DNA of 64,000 bases from the NCBI GenBank assembly GCA_023396615.1, contig JAEWVM010000009.1:1-64000 (forward strand). Reading direction: 5' to 3'. The translations under genes were made by a program, and so were the position numbers. Each line of letters opens with the position of its first letter. The stretch's first letter is position 1. The DNA comes from Spirochaetota bacterium. Lineage in GTDB: Bacteria > Spirochaetota > UBA4802 > JAFGJZ01. Shown in pieces: positions 1 to 9,466 of this stretch. The notes beneath the pieces are model-generated. The model was not told where the DNA came from. It worked only from the letters and a program-made list of their open reading frames with translations, and did no database searches.

Positions 1-196
1 AAGTAAGACGGCCTTCAATAAAATTACTTTTTACAAGCTCTTCCAGTCCGGGCTCATATATCGGGATAAAACCGTTTTTCAAATTTTCAATTTTTTTGCT
101 GTCAATATCAACACAGCATACATCGTTTCCCATATCCGCAAAACAAGTACCTGTAACCAATCCCACATAACCTGTGCCAATTACTGTAACTTTCAT
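1..196 (-). CDS. ugd: UDP-glucose 6-dehydrogenase, N-terminal part (cut by window edge)
   Basis: Only the first 65 codons lie in the window. The translation opens with a Rossmann NAD-binding strand and the GTGYVG motif typical of UDP-glucose/GDP-mannose dehydrogenases, followed by an acidic VDID strand end and the segment [11 protein letters not shown], which is diagnostic for this family. The enzyme oxidises UDP-glucose to UDP-glucuronate with NAD for surface polysaccharides. A strong GGAGGTGA ribosome site sits just before the ATG. The start overlaps the stop of the upstream aminopeptidase gene by four bases (ATGA), so the two are probably translated in a coupled way. The catalytic cysteine lies beyond the edge and cannot be checked; a GDP-mannose dehydrogenase is the alternative. 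Confidence 0.85.
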   Translation of the reverse strand, partial: MKVTVIGTGYVGLVTGTCFADMGNDVCCVDIDSKKIENLKNGFIPIYEPGLEELVKSNFIEGRLT

Positions 197-1329
197 AAAT
201 CACCTCCAACTCCTACTGATCGTAAAAATGATTCAGTAAAGTGCCCGTTTTTGTAAATCAATTTTCCATCTGCTGTAATTTCCGAATTAGATCTCATGTC
301 CGCAATCATATCCCAGTGAATTGCTGAACGGTTTTTCCCGCCGGTTTCCGCATAAGAATCACCAAGAGCAAAATGAACAGTTCCGCCGATTTTTTCATCA
401 AATAAAATATTTTTAGTAAAATTTTGAATTCCGTAATTGGTTCCAATCGCGGCCTCACCAAAAGTATCCGCTCCATCGATTTTCAGAACCTGCGAAAGCA
501 ATTCTTGGCCTTTTTGAGCAGAGTGAGAAACAATTTTACCGTTTTTTACCGTAAGTTTAACACCTTCGACTTCCTCTCCCATATAAATAGCCGGATAAGA
601 AAAGGTAATAAATCCGTTTACAGAAGATTCAACCGGTGAAGTAAATATTTCACCTGAAGGCATATTTCTTCTTCCGTCAGAGTTAATCCAGATTCTTCCC
701 TCGCACGAAAATGAAATATCCGTTGAGTCGTTTCTCACTCTTACTTCAGTGCATTGATTAAGATAATCCGCAATCAAACCCTGCTTGGCACTAAGTTCAT
801 CCCAACTTCTAACCGGATCTTCTTTGTCAAGATAAGCTGATCTGATTATAAAATTCTCATATTCAGCCAAGCTCATTCCTGATTCAGAAGCTTGAGACTC
901 AGTCGGATATTGACAAACACACCATTTCAATGTTCCATTCGAGCTTCTTTCGCTAAAGAGTTCATGCAGAATTTTAGCAGATTCATTTTTAACTTTCTTC
1001 TTTTCGGCAGAAACTCCCTGAAGCTCTTTTGCATCAAATGGAGCCCTTATTGTTAGAAAAGCATCGAAATTCTTATAATAATTCAATTCCGTTTCAGAAA
1101 GATATTTCAAATCTTCAATCGAAGAATTTTCGAAATACAAGCGTTCTGAATTTCTTAAAGCAATTCTTGTTTCAGGATGAGCACCCCTGGAATAAGCAAT
1201 TGAACAAAACTCGTTTATCAAATCCTCTGCAAGATATGAAGATCTTATCAGAATCTTTTCATTCTTACCTACCGATAAACAATAATCCGCAAGAAGTGCA
1301 GCATAGCGCTTCAAATAATTTTCTTTCAT
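193..1329 (-). CDS. M29 family aminopeptidase (AmpS/PepS-like)
   Basis: A 378-residue cytosolic metallo-aminopeptidase removing N-terminal residues from peptides. The family's metal ligands are in place: Glu in SGEIFTSP (about residue 227), Glu in FGEAAIGTN (about 292), His in GTVHFALG (about 319) and His/Asp in IHWDM (about 338 and 340), with the Tyr of GDSY between them. Length fits the usual 370 to 415 residues, slightly short. The ATG at 1329 overlaps the stop of the upstream DUF218 gene by one base; a GTG one codon earlier would give a GTGA overlap. It sits inside a tightly packed operon with rsmD upstream and ugd downstream, which suggests shared transcription, not a shared pathway. Confidence 0.9.
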   Translation of the reverse strand: MKENYLKRYAALLADYCLSVGKNEKILIRSSYLAEDLINEFCSIAYSRGAHPETRIALRNSERLYFENSSIEDLKYLSETELNYYKNFDAFLTIRAPFDAKELQGVSAEKKKVKNESAKILHELFSERSSNGTLKWCVCQYPTESQASESGMSLAEYENFIIRSAYLDKEDPVRSWDELSAKQGLIADYLNQCTEVRVRNDSTDISFSCEGRIWINSDGRRNMPSGEIFTSPVESSVNGFITFSYPAIYMGEEVEGVKLTVKNGKIVSHSAQKGQELLSQVLKIDGADTFGEAAIGTNYGIQNFTKNILFDEKIGGTVHFALGDSYAETGGKNRSAIHWDMIADMRSNSEITADGKLIYKNGHFTESFLRSVGVGGDL

Positions 1330-1949
1330 CACTTTATCTCATATTTTATTTTTAGATCATTAACAGCACGGAATATTCTATATTCATAAATATTATATAT
1401 TTCACTAAGTAAAAAAGGCATTTTACGTTTAAAGCTGTTGAACATCGTTGTCGGTGTCGGGGACGAGTAATTCAGTATACCGAAATCATCGGCAATCATT
1501 GAAGCTCTTTTCATATGATATGGATCACTGACAATTATTATTGAAGAAATATTTCTGCTTGAAATAATCGGAAGAGAAAAAAGAAAATTCTCATAAGTAT
1601 TATTCGAAGCGTTTTCCAGAAGTATGTCACCGGCAGGGATACCGTTTTTAACCAAATAATCCCTCGCTACAACCGCTTCCCCGAAATCTTCAGCGAATTT
1701 TTTACCGCCTGTAAGAAGAATATATCTGCAATGCCTCGCACGGTATATATTCATTGCATGATTTATTCTTTCGCGAAACACCGGTGAAGGGTTTTTGCCG
1801 TACGCCGCAGCACCCAAAACAAAAACAGCATCAGCCGAACCTTCAAAATTCACGCGGGAAAATGAAAGAATTTGAAATGCCTGAAAAAAAAGCATGCCAA
1901 ATATTATGATAAATACAATAATCAGAAAATTTCTAATCTTTTTAATCAA
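1329..1949 (-). CDS. DUF218 (YdcF/SanA-like) membrane-anchored protein
   Basis: One N-terminal transmembrane helix (about residues 5 to 25) is followed by a DUF218 domain with AVFVLGAA, a later LLTGG strand and the SDPYHMKRA motif. SanA/YdcF relatives act at the cell envelope in Gram-negative bacteria and are linked to barrier function; their chemistry is unsettled. The open frame extends far into rsmD, but I place the start at the TTG at 1949, which has an AAGGA ribosome site six bases upstream and overlaps rsmD by only eight bases; this also puts the membrane helix at the N-terminus. The longer version would carry a charged N-terminal tail of 28 extra residues with no support. Confidence 0.75.
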   Translation of the reverse strand: MIKKIRNFLIIVFIIIFGMLFFQAFQILSFSRVNFEGSADAVFVLGAAAYGKNPSPVFRERINHAMNIYRARHCRYILLTGGKKFAEDFGEAVVARDYLVKNGIPAGDILLENASNNTYENFLFSLPIISSRNISSIIIVSDPYHMKRASMIADDFGILNYSSPTPTTMFNSFKRKMPFLLSEIYNIYEYRIFRAVNDLKIKYEIK

Positions 1950-2523
1950 GAGCTTTCCTTCTAAAAAATGAGATCGAATTACTTCCGTAATCCCGTCGCT
2001 TCTCATAATCATAATATTCTGCATCAAATTCAATTACATTTTTTCCGAAATGCTGAATGACAGCCAGTGCCGAAGGATTCAGTACTGCGGATCTTTTTAT
2101 CTTTTCAAGAATTTGATTATACAATGACACAGGACCTTCAACCTTAATATAAGGCGGATCAATATATATTATATCAAAAATCAATTTATCGCTTGAACAT
2201 TTATCAAGAAACCGTTCGGCATCAATATTGTGAACAAGTATACCCTCGGAAATATTCATGGAAATCATATTCTGTTTCAGTCTCAAAAACCTTTTATGGT
2301 CTAATTCGACAGCATGAACTATATTAAATCCCCGACTCCAAGCTTCAAAAGCAATCTGCCCGGAGCATGAAAAAAGATCGAGAAAAGTTTCATTTTTTTC
2401 CATCGCAATTATAGAAAAAAAAGCCTCTTTTATCATTTGAGGAGTGATTTCGGCATTCTGAAATTTCGCATTTGAAAAATTGACCAATCGGCCTTTGAGT
2501 TTCCCGGATATAATACGGATCAT
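1942..2523 (-). CDS. rsmD: 16S rRNA (guanine(966)-N(2))-methyltransferase
   Basis: A 193-residue SAM-dependent methyltransferase that modifies G966 of 16S rRNA in the 30S subunit. It begins with the family signature MIRIISGKLKGR, has the SAM-binding strand LDLFSCSG (about residues 48 to 55; most members have AGSG), an acidic AVELD motif and the catalytic IDPPY motif (about 121 to 125) of N6/N2 amino methyltransferases. Length is normal. The ATG overlaps the stop of the upstream DUF1858 gene by four bases. In many bacteria rsmD is next to coaD; that pairing is absent here. Confidence 0.9.
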   Translation of the reverse strand: MIRIISGKLKGRLVNFSNAKFQNAEITPQMIKEAFFSIIAMEKNETFLDLFSCSGQIAFEAWSRGFNIVHAVELDHKRFLRLKQNMISMNISEGILVHNIDAERFLDKCSSDKLIFDIIYIDPPYIKVEGPVSLYNQILEKIKRSAVLNPSALAVIQHFGKNVIEFDAEYYDYEKRRDYGSNSISFFRRKALD

Positions 2524-2711
2524 TTTATCGAATCATTAAGCTCTTTCAGAAATGAAACGGAATCAAGACCGTTATTCACAATGACATGTGCCACAGTATC
2601 CTGAACCATTCCCTTGCATGACGGGCACATAAAAGAATACTTCCTGAATACTTCCGAAACAGCTGGATCAGCCATTATATCTATCAGTTTTGTTTCCGCT
2701 GTAATTTTCAT
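2520..2711 (-). CDS. DUF1858 domain small protein
   Basis: A 63-residue protein made of one DUF1858-like domain: an ITAETKLIDIM opening, then a helix and the motif MCPSCKG with a CxxC pair, as in small proteins often found with hybrid-cluster or redox proteins. The function of the domain is not established; the CxxC suggests metal or redox chemistry. I start it at the ATG at 2711 because GAGG lies five bases before it; a longer frame reaches 2753 but would run into the terminator hairpin of the upstream gene. It is first of a five-gene overlapping set ending in ugd. Confidence 0.7.
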   Translation of the reverse strand: MKITAETKLIDIMADPAVSEVFRKYSFMCPSCKGMVQDTVAHVIVNNGLDSVSFLKELNDSIK

Positions 2712-2727
2712 TTTTTCCTCTGCAATT

Positions 2728-2760
2728 AAAAAAAAGGCATGTTCACCGAACACGCCTTTT
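2728..2760 (-). terminator. Hairpin terminator after HEAT-repeat gene
   Basis: AAAAGGC and TGTTC arms pair with GAACA and GCCTTTT around an ACC loop with a single mismatch, and the minus-strand copy runs into eight T residues. It lies 22 bases past the stop of the HEAT-repeat gene and 17 bases ahead of the DUF1858 start, so the next operon either uses read-through or a promoter inside the HEAT gene. Confidence 0.8.
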
Positions 2761-2781
2761 ATCTTCTATGTCATTAAAAAT

Positions 2782-3234
2782 TTATTTCGACTTAGAAAAT
2801 TTTTCTTCCATCTTAACAATAAAATCTTTAATAAACGGATCTGTTTCTTTTTCTTTTGCCTGAAGAAGATTGTTATATGATTCTTTTGAATCAATTCCCA
2901 ATCTTGCAATCGCAAGTACTATTGTGTAACGCACATCTGAATTATTTTCAGTCAGAATGATCGCTGAAAGGCTTCTCACAACGGTTTTCTCCCCGATCAA
3001 ACCTAGTGCACACGCAGACTCGACTTTTATCTCAGAATCTGAAGAAGTTTGAAGCAGATTTAAAAGCGGAGCAACAGCAGACTTCTCTTTGTTGTTTCCT
3101 GACCATTTCGCAGCTTCTATAACTGTCTTTTTATCATCAGAAGAAAGATCGGCTACGTACTCTTTCGCGGATTTTGCAGCAAAAAGAGCCGCAAACGAAA
3201 ACATCATAATACCTAAAACAAAAATCTTTTTCAT
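2782..3234 (-). CDS. Exported HEAT-repeat protein
   Basis: 150 residues. A clear signal peptide (MKKIFVLG followed by a hydrophobic run ending AALFAAKSA) is followed by about three HEAT-type helical pairs, recognisable from repeated SAVAPLLNLL, ESACALGLIG and LAIARLG segments. Such proteins are protein-binding scaffolds; no enzyme motif is present. GGGGTGA lies just before the ATG. It has its own promoter (3265-3294) and terminator (2728-2760), so it is a single-gene unit. Its partner in the periplasm cannot be told from sequence. Confidence 0.8.
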   Translation of the reverse strand: MKKIFVLGIMMFSFAALFAAKSAKEYVADLSSDDKKTVIEAAKWSGNNKEKSAVAPLLNLLQTSSDSEIKVESACALGLIGEKTVVRSLSAIILTENNSDVRYTIVLAIARLGIDSKESYNNLLQAKEKETDPFIKDFIVKMEEKFSKSK

Positions 3235-3264
3235 TATTTCACCCCAAATAAAAATTGGCTTTTA

Positions 3265-3294
3265 ATTATGGGCGGTGGTATTTTATTATGTCAA
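3265..3294 (-). promoter_or_regulatory. Sigma70-type promoter of HEAT-repeat gene
   Basis: On the minus strand a perfect TTGACA (3289-3294) is separated by 18 bases from CATAAT (3265-3270), about 30 bases upstream of the HEAT-repeat start codon. Inference from sequence match only. Confidence 0.65.
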
Positions 3295-3321
3295 TAATAT
3301 TAATAGCAGGAAGAATAAAAC

Positions 3322-4956
3322 ATGAGCTTTTTTTCAAAGCATAAATATCTGATTCTAATTGCATTATCTGCCGTTTTGCTGAGAATTCCGGCCTATTTTA
3401 ATGATTATTATGACGTTGATGAGCTTTCTGCAATAGTTCAGACTAAACAGTACTTTTCCGGTCTCACACCCGGAATGGATTTCAAAGAAAGCAAGCACCC
3501 TCTGTATCACGCTCTGTTTAAAGTCAGTTACGGCATTAATGAAGATTACGGCTGGGTTATACTGCATATTCTCGTTTCTTTAATTGTTGCACTTACCGGA
3601 GCTGTAATATACAGAACAACCAAGGAAATTACCGATAAATCAAAAACAGCTTTTACCGCAGGAATACTCTATACTATTATGATCTGTTCATTCAACAGAT
3701 ACTTTATGGCTACGAATGGTGAAATTGTATACAATTTGCCCGTATCAGTTGGAGCATTATCGATAGTGCTTTTTCTAAAAACTGATAAAATGTTAAATAA
3801 GATATTATATCTGTTGCTGTTAGCTTCCTCTTCTGCAATAAGTGCAGGAATAAAATTTCACGGTTTAATTATTTCCATAATCGCGGTTTTCTTTTTTCTG
3901 TTTATTCTTCCTTTGAGAGAAGGAAGAATAAACAGAAAATATGCAATAACAATGTTGTCTGTTTTATCTGTGTTTATTGCAATTTTTGCAGCAGATTATT
4001 TTATTTATGGAAAAATTACACACAAAATTATCAACGATATTTCATCAAAACTTCGATATGCGACTCTTGTCTACGGATTGGAACCTCTCTCTCTAATTTT
4101 AAAATTCATTCACAGACAGGGTTTGCTGACAATTTGGCATCCATTAATCTGGATTTCATTTTTTGCTTTTACTATAAGTTTTTTCAAAAATAGAGATTTT
4201 TTTAAAACTGAAAGAACCCGTTTATTTATAATAATATCGGCAATTATCACCTATCTGATGGTTTTTGCTGGAGGTAAACGGCTTTATTTTCACTATTTCA
4301 TGACATCATATCCGTTCATATGCATGGTAAGTTCATTTTATATTGAAGAAAGCCGGAATAAAATATCATTTTTCTTCAGAAAACATTTCAAAAAAATATT
4401 GCTAATACCTGCTTTTTTCTTTTTCCTTTTTAACGTAAAAGATGTAATCATTAAACATACCGCACCAGAATTGTTTATATTTGAATCGAAAGCATCATAC
4501 TACTTTAGACTTATTGCTCTTGGAACAACCAATGATTACCTTATGCCGGATAAGCTTTACCACAACCTTATTGACTATATAAAAGAAAAAACAATGAAAG
4601 AAGATAAAATTTTCGTATGGGGTGACGGCGCTTATATTTATTATTTTTCAGACAGACTACCTGCAGCATATCACATGTGGCCGAAAGGAACTATAGTGGG
4701 AATAACTTCAGCATACAAATCTCAAAATAAAATTGAAATGAAACAGGCTATCCATAATGAAAAAGCTATTATATTCAACATAGAAAAGTATGATGCAAAA
4801 CTTATTATCGATACATCCGAAGCAGCAACATCTAAAATGGGATCAATATCTCCATTCTCTTACAAAATGACACCATTAGTGGATAAATACATCAAATCAC
4901 ATTACAAATTTGAGAAAGAAATAGATAAATTTAAAATTTACAGAAAAATAGAATAA
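3322..4956 (+). CDS. GT-C fold membrane glycosyltransferase (ArnT/PMT-like)
   Basis: 544 residues with about ten transmembrane segments in the first two thirds and a soluble C-terminal domain. The first periplasmic loop carries the acidic DVDE motif (about residues 31 to 34) after the RIP sequence, as in family 39/83 glycosyltransferases that use polyprenyl-phosphate sugars on the outer face of the inner membrane. The C-terminal domain contains the IFVWGDGAYIYYFS stretch common to this family. AGGA precedes the ATG. The acceptor (lipid A, protein or glycan) cannot be told. It is an isolated gene, divergent from the HEAT-repeat gene and ended by a shared terminator. Confidence 0.8.
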   Translation: MSFFSKHKYLILIALSAVLLRIPAYFNDYYDVDELSAIVQTKQYFSGLTPGMDFKESKHPLYHALFKVSYGINEDYGWVILHILVSLIVALTGAVIYRTTKEITDKSKTAFTAGILYTIMICSFNRYFMATNGEIVYNLPVSVGALSIVLFLKTDKMLNKILYLLLLASSSAISAGIKFHGLIISIIAVFFFLFILPLREGRINRKYAITMLSVLSVFIAIFAADYFIYGKITHKIINDISSKLRYATLVYGLEPLSLILKFIHRQGLLTIWHPLIWISFFAFTISFFKNRDFFKTERTRLFIIISAIITYLMVFAGGKRLYFHYFMTSYPFICMVSSFYIEESRNKISFFFRKHFKKILLIPAFFFFLFNVKDVIIKHTAPELFIFESKASYYFRLIALGTTNDYLMPDKLYHNLIDYIKEKTMKEDKIFVWGDGAYIYYFSDRLPAAYHMWPKGTIVGITSAYKSQNKIEMKQAIHNEKAIIFNIEKYDAKLIIDTSEAATSKMGSISPFSYKMTPLVDKYIKSHYKFEKEIDKFKIYRKIE

Positions 4957-4988
4957 AAAAAAGCCCTTGATAAGAAGGGCTTTTTTTT
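4955..4988. terminator. Bidirectional terminator between convergent genes
   Basis: AAAAAAAAGCCCTT and AAGGGCTTTTTTTT flank a GATAAG-type loop, giving A-tract/T-tract ends on both strands. It serves the glycosyltransferase gene from the left and the lipoprotein gene from the right. Confidence 0.9.
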
Positions 4989-4989
4989 A

Positions 4990-5589
4990 TTATTTCTGGA
5001 TGTCTATAATCTCTTCCTTTTTAGCCTCAGCTTCTTTTATTTTTTCTTCTTTTGTCTTCTTTACTTTATAACGATCTGTATTTAAGGTAGCCAGACGGAA
5101 TTCATAAGCGGAGAAATTAATAGAACGCTCAATTACACCTTTATTGTAATTCTGCAGTTCTGAGGGTTTTCCCAGAATACTTCCACGGTAATCTCTGATA
5201 AAAACCTTATCGAATATTTTTTTCTCTCCGGCTTTTACTTCAAATTTAACTTTATTCATTAGTTCTTCATTAAACATCCCGACTTTAAACACCGTTCCAT
5301 CTTGACGTACAACGGCTACAACTGTATAAATTCCCGGTTCATAATTTATTACGATATTTCCGTCCTCATCTTTTATCTCTGATGGAACAACAACTCCCTT
5401 TTTTAGATCATTAGCGCCATCCAGCTTCTTGAAATATATACGCTTAGGCGCGAATTGAAGTCGTGTATCCTCATCTTCGATAAGAAATGTCCCGCCGAAG
5501 ACCATTTTTGATGATAGATCAAACTCGCGTACATTCTTTGAACAAGAAAAAATCAGCAAAGGCATAATAAAAACCAAAAGCTTCTTCAT
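4990..5589 (-). CDS. Lipoprotein of unknown function
   Basis: 199 residues with a lipoprotein signal: MKKLLVFIMPLLIFSC, the Cys being about residue 16, so it is lipidated and envelope-attached. The middle is predicted beta-rich (YEPGIYTVVAVVRQDG, KVGMFNEE), consistent with a carboxypeptidase-regulatory or Ig-like sandwich. The last 25 residues are a Lys/Glu-rich charged helix. I use the ATG at 5589, preceded by GAGGAAA; a GTG four codons earlier overlaps that ribosome site and is unlikely. No recognised family. It stands alone between a terminator and dnaJ. Confidence 0.75.
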   Translation of the reverse strand: MKKLLVFIMPLLIFSCSKNVREFDLSSKMVFGGTFLIEDEDTRLQFAPKRIYFKKLDGANDLKKGVVVPSEIKDEDGNIVINYEPGIYTVVAVVRQDGTVFKVGMFNEELMNKVKFEVKAGEKKIFDKVFIRDYRGSILGKPSELQNYNKGVIERSINFSAYEFRLATLNTDRYKVKKTKEEKIKEAEAKKEEIIDIQK

Positions 5590-5696
5590 AATTTTCCTCA
5601 CATTAAATATTAATTGTCAGAATCAGATGCATCAAGCAATTAGTAAACCAATTATTAAAAAGCAAAGTTCCGATTAATTCCCAAAAAAATCAGAAA

Positions 5697-6797
5697 TCAA
5701 TAAAACTGTCTCATTTCTCCCTTCAGGGATTCGCCGCTGATATCTGCAAATTCTTTTAGCAGCTCTTTTTGTCTTGCATTAATCTTTTTAGGAACAGTTA
5801 CATTTATCCTTACTAATAAATCTCCTTTTCCATGCGAACCGATGTAAGGCATTCCGCTTCCGCGAAGCCGGAATATCTGATTATTCTCGGTTCCTTGCGG
5901 AATTTTCATTTTCAGTGTCTGATTATAAATTGTAGGAACTTCTATATCGCCGCCGATGACCGCAAGAGGAAAGGAAATATCGACCGTACATACCAGATCA
6001 TTTCCGCTTCTTTCAAAATATTTATGCTTTTTAACATGAATCAGGACATAAAGATCTCCCGGGATTCCTCCCCCCTGAGCGTGTTCTCCTTCGCCCGTTA
6101 TCTTCAAGCGTGAACCCGATTCAACACCCGCCGGAATTTTAATAGTTATTTTGCGTTTCTTAGCAATAAGTCCTGTCCCGTTACATGATTTGCACGGTGA
6201 AGAAATAATTTTCCCCTGACCATGGCATTTATAGCATGTCTGTGTAACAGAAAAAAATCCCTGAGCCTGACGAATTTGACCGACTCCGTTACACACCGGA
6301 CAAGTGATTGGTTTTGAACCGGATGCAGCACCAGTCCCTTCACATGAAGTACATGGTTCGTGACGCGGAATTTCTATCTGTATTTCTTTGCCGGTTGCAG
6401 CCTCTTCAAGTTCTACCGCTAAATCATACTGCAAATCGGATCCGCGTTTCTGACGCTTGCCGCGCGAAGAAAAACCTGAACCAAAAAAACCTTCAAAAAT
6501 ATCACCGAAATCAAAATCTCCGAAAATATCTGAAAAGTCGCGGTATGCGCCTTTCCCGAAACCGTCAAAATTACCGACACCTTCATGACCGAACTGATCA
6601 TACTGCGCCCGTTTTTTAGAGTCTCTCAATACTTCGTATGCTTCGGTGGCTTCCTTGAATTTTTCTTCAGCCTCGGCATTTCCCTTATTTCTATCCGGAT
6701 GATATTTTAAAGCAAGCTTACGGTATGCTGATTTGATCTCATCATCGTTAGCACTCTTCGCTACACCGAGTATCTCATAGTAATCTCTTTTAGCCAA
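5697..6797 (-). CDS. dnaJ: Chaperone DnaJ (Hsp40)
   Basis: 366 residues. J domain with HPD (33 to 35), a Gly/Phe-rich stretch (about 70 to 112), four CxxCxGxG zinc motifs with Cys pairs near 149/152, 166/169, 188/191 and 202/205, then the substrate-binding C-terminal domains. It delivers unfolded proteins to DnaK and stimulates its ATPase. The start is a TTG, supported by GGAG seven bases upstream and by the family's N-terminus ([10 protein letters not shown]). It is last in the hrcA-grpE-dnaK-dnaJ operon and separated from dnaK by two hairpins, which with the weak start codon should keep DnaJ below DnaK. Confidence 0.97.
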   Translation of the reverse strand: MAKRDYYEILGVAKSANDDEIKSAYRKLALKYHPDRNKGNAEAEEKFKEATEAYEVLRDSKKRAQYDQFGHEGVGNFDGFGKGAYRDFSDIFGDFDFGDIFEGFFGSGFSSRGKRQKRGSDLQYDLAVELEEAATGKEIQIEIPRHEPCTSCEGTGAASGSKPITCPVCNGVGQIRQAQGFFSVTQTCYKCHGQGKIISSPCKSCNGTGLIAKKRKITIKIPAGVESGSRLKITGEGEHAQGGGIPGDLYVLIHVKKHKYFERSGNDLVCTVDISFPLAVIGGDIEVPTIYNQTLKMKIPQGTENNQIFRLRGSGMPYIGSHGKGDLLVRINVTVPKKINARQKELLKEFADISGESLKGEMRQFY

Positions 6798-6812
6798 AGT
6801 CTTTCTCCATAA

Positions 6813-6858
6813 AAATGCGAAAACCGCATTTAATTAAACAGGCGGCAAACGCCGCCTG
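6813..6858 (-). promoter_or_regulatory. Two consecutive hairpins in the dnaK-dnaJ spacer
   Basis: In transcript order the first is a perfect 8-bp GC-rich stem, CAGGCGGC/GCCGCCTG with a four-base loop (6839-6858), starting five bases after the dnaK stop; the second is AAATGCG/CGCATTT (6813-6831), ending 15 bases before the dnaJ start. Neither is followed by a long T run, so complete termination is unlikely. I infer partial attenuation or an mRNA processing or stability barrier that sets the DnaK:DnaJ ratio. Confidence 0.7.
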
Positions 6859-6863
6859 AATGG

Positions 6864-8798
6864 TTATTTTTTATCCTCATCAACAACTTCGTAATCCGCA
6901 TCGTAAACTTTTCCATCATCAGACTTTGAAGCATTCCCTTCAGAAGAAGATCCTGCATCAGCATTCTGCTGAGCGCCGGAAGTCTGTTGAGCAGATGCAG
7001 CTTCTTTGTACATGCGCTCTGCGAACTTATGGCTTGCAGTCTCAAAAGCTGTTTTCGCAGTTTTGATTTTTTCTACATCATTAGATTCAAGAGCAGATCT
7101 GAGATTGACAATTTCTTTCTCAATCTGTTCTTTTTCAGCTGCTTCAACCTTTGAAGCATTGTCTTTTAAAAGTTTTTCAACCGAATAAATCATATTGTCA
7201 GATTCATTCTTAATCTCAATAAGTTCTTTTGCTTTTTTATCTTCGTCGGCATGAGCCTCAGCATCTCTAACCATTTTATTGATCTCATCTTCATTCAATC
7301 CGCTTGAAGATTCAATTCTTATCTTCTGCTCCTTGCCTGTTCCGAGATCTTTGGCCGAAACATGAACAATACCGTTAGCATCAATATCAAAAGTAACTTC
7401 AACCTGCGGAACTCCTCTCGGTGCAGGCGGAATATCCGAAAGCTCAAAACGTCCAAGAGTTCTATTTTGCGCTGCAAGCTGGCGTTCCCCCTGAAGAACA
7501 TGAATAGTTACAGCAGGCTGATTGTCAGACGCTGTTGAAAATATCTGACTCTTTCTTGTCGGAATGGTTGTGTTTCTTTCGATAAGTTTTGTCATTACAC
7601 CGCCGAGAGTTTCGATACCGAGAGAAAGAGGTGTAACGTCAAGAAGAAGAACATCATGAACATCTCCTGCAAGAACTCCGCCCTGGATACCGGCGCCTAC
7701 CGCTACAACTTCATCAGGATTAACTCCCTTATGAGGTTCTTTGCCGAATATGCGTTTAACAAGTTCCTGAACAGCAGGAATACGTGTAGAACCGCCGACA
7801 AGAATAACTTCATCAATATCAGCAGCAGTGAGACCAGCGTCTCTAAGTGCAAGCTGACAAGGTTCAGCAGAAGATTCAATAAGATCACCACACATCTGTT
7901 CAAATTTTGATCTCGAAAGATTTATTACTAGATGCTTCGGTCCGCTCTGATCAGCTGTCAAAAACGGAATATTGATCTCAGTTTCCATTTTATTGGAAAG
8001 CTCTATTTTTGCTTTTTCAGCAGATTCCTTAAGACGCTGAAGAGCCATCTTATCCTTGGAAACATCGATACCTGTCTGCTTCTTGAATTCATCAATAAGC
8101 CACTGCATTATTCTAAGGTCGAAGTCATCGCCGCCGAGATGTGTATTCCCGTTAGTAGATTTTACTTCAAATACGCCATCGCCGAGTTCAAGAACAGAAA
8201 CGTCAAAAGTACCTCCGCCCAAATCGTAAACAACGATCTTATGATTTTTCTTAGCCTTATCAAGACCGTATGCCAATGCCGCAGCTGTCGGCTCGTTTAT
8301 TATACGTTCAACCTCAAGACCGGCAATTTTACCGGCATCTTTTGTTGCCTGACGCTGTGAATCATTAAAATAAGCAGGAACCGTTATAACAGCCTTTGTT
8401 ACGGGTTCACCGAGATAATCTTCGGCAGTCTGCTTCATCTTCTGCAAAATACGTGCAGAAATCTCCTGAGGCGAAAACTTACCTGAAACGGTTTTCACAT
8501 TAACGCCGTTCTTGCCGTCATCTTCGATATCATAAGGAACTAGTTTCTTTTCTTCGGTAATTTCCGAAAACGCACGCCCCATAAATCTTTTTACTGAACG
8601 GATTGTATTTTCAGGATTCGTTATAATCTGATTCTTTGCGACCTGACCTACAAGTCTTTCCCCTTTCTCGGTATACGCAACGATTGAAGGAGTTGTTCTC
8701 TGTCCTTCTGAATTCTGAATGACAATCGGCTCACCGCCTACCATTACCGAAACACATGAATTTGTTGTTCCGAGGTCAATACCGATTATTTTGCTCAT
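6864..8798 (-). CDS. dnaK: Chaperone DnaK (Hsp70)
   Basis: 644 residues, the normal length. The actin-like ATPase domain starts with [10 protein letters not shown], has the phosphate motif [10 protein letters not shown] and the adenosine motif [11 protein letters not shown]; the interdomain linker [13 protein letters not shown] leads into the substrate-binding domain, helical lid, Gln/Ser/Ala-rich tail and a DEDKK end resembling the EEVD-like tails of bacterial Hsp70. It folds and refolds cytosolic proteins with DnaJ and GrpE. AAGGAG lies upstream of the ATG. Transcribed from the CIRCE-controlled promoter upstream of hrcA. Confidence 0.98.
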   Translation of the reverse strand: MSKIIGIDLGTTNSCVSVMVGGEPIVIQNSEGQRTTPSIVAYTEKGERLVGQVAKNQIITNPENTIRSVKRFMGRAFSEITEEKKLVPYDIEDDGKNGVNVKTVSGKFSPQEISARILQKMKQTAEDYLGEPVTKAVITVPAYFNDSQRQATKDAGKIAGLEVERIINEPTAAALAYGLDKAKKNHKIVVYDLGGGTFDVSVLELGDGVFEVKSTNGNTHLGGDDFDLRIMQWLIDEFKKQTGIDVSKDKMALQRLKESAEKAKIELSNKMETEINIPFLTADQSGPKHLVINLSRSKFEQMCGDLIESSAEPCQLALRDAGLTAADIDEVILVGGSTRIPAVQELVKRIFGKEPHKGVNPDEVVAVGAGIQGGVLAGDVHDVLLLDVTPLSLGIETLGGVMTKLIERNTTIPTRKSQIFSTASDNQPAVTIHVLQGERQLAAQNRTLGRFELSDIPPAPRGVPQVEVTFDIDANGIVHVSAKDLGTGKEQKIRIESSSGLNEDEINKMVRDAEAHADEDKKAKELIEIKNESDNMIYSVEKLLKDNASKVEAAEKEQIEKEIVNLRSALESNDVEKIKTAKTAFETASHKFAERMYKEAASAQQTSGAQQNADAGSSSEGNASKSDDGKVYDADYEVVDEDKK

Positions 8799-8824
8799 AA
8801 AAATCTCCTTAATAGTTTATTTTA

Positions 8825-9454
8825 TCAGTTCTGCTTCGGCATAGGTTTTGAAACCTTTACCTTGGCGCTTCTTATTACAAAATCTTCAAGCTTATATCCT
8901 TTCTGATATACTTTTGTAACGGTGTCTGTATCGATTCCGTCCTGCATATCAATTTCAACAGCTTCATGGCAATTCGGATCAAACGGACAATTTTCGGCTT
9001 CAATTTCAGAAATAAAATGCTTCTGAAGCAAAGAAGCTATTTCCTTAGCTATAATAACAACTCCTTCACTGAATGCCTTTTTGACATCTTCAGCAGAGGA
9101 TTCAGCCGACATAGAATTTGCAGCTTCAACCGTACGGATCAAATCATCATTGATCTTTATTATCTCTCCCGCAATTCCGACAACAGACATTTTCTTATTT
9201 TGTTCTTCTGTCTTCGCGATTCGTTTTCTAAAATTGTCAAAATCGGCCTTGTTTCTAAGGAGAACATCCTTCAAAGATGCAATTTCCTGATCTTTTTTGC
9301 ACAGTTCAGCCTTAAGCAGCTCGACTTCATTTGAACACGAACACTCGGAATCTGCACAAGCTTCGTTAGCCGAAGCATCACATCCGTCTTCAGACTGAAC
9401 GCTTTCAGCTGAATCTTCAATCTTCTCTTCTCTTTCTTTTTCTTCTTTCTTCAT
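8825..9454 (-). CDS. grpE: Nucleotide exchange factor GrpE
   Basis: 209 residues. An acidic, Cys- and Ser-containing N-terminal tail of about 45 residues leads into a long coiled coil (KAELCKKDQEIASLKD, then LRNKADFDNFRKR, the family signature) and a C-terminal beta domain with PNCHEAVE and the usual VTKVYQKGYKLEDFVIR. It releases ADP from DnaK. AAGGTGAG precedes the ATG. The several Cys residues in the N-terminal tail (Cys near 25, 32, 38, 40) are unusual for GrpE, but their meaning is unknown. Confidence 0.97.
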   Translation of the reverse strand: MKKEEKEREEKIEDSAESVQSEDGCDASANEACADSECSCSNEVELLKAELCKKDQEIASLKDVLLRNKADFDNFRKRIAKTEEQNKKMSVVGIAGEIIKINDDLIRTVEAANSMSAESSAEDVKKAFSEGVVIIAKEIASLLQKHFISEIEAENCPFDPNCHEAVEIDMQDGIDTDTVTKVYQKGYKLEDFVIRSAKVKVSKPMPKQN

Positions 9455-9466
9455 TATCTCACCTTA

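Noticed and set aside
1950..2033. Extended N-terminus for the DUF218 protein
   Set aside because: It would overlap rsmD by about 90 bases and bury the membrane helix; the TTG at 1949 has a good ribosome site.
7006..8360. Several open frames opposite dnaK
   Set aside because: They are shadow frames of a highly conserved gene, without ribosome sites or domain features.
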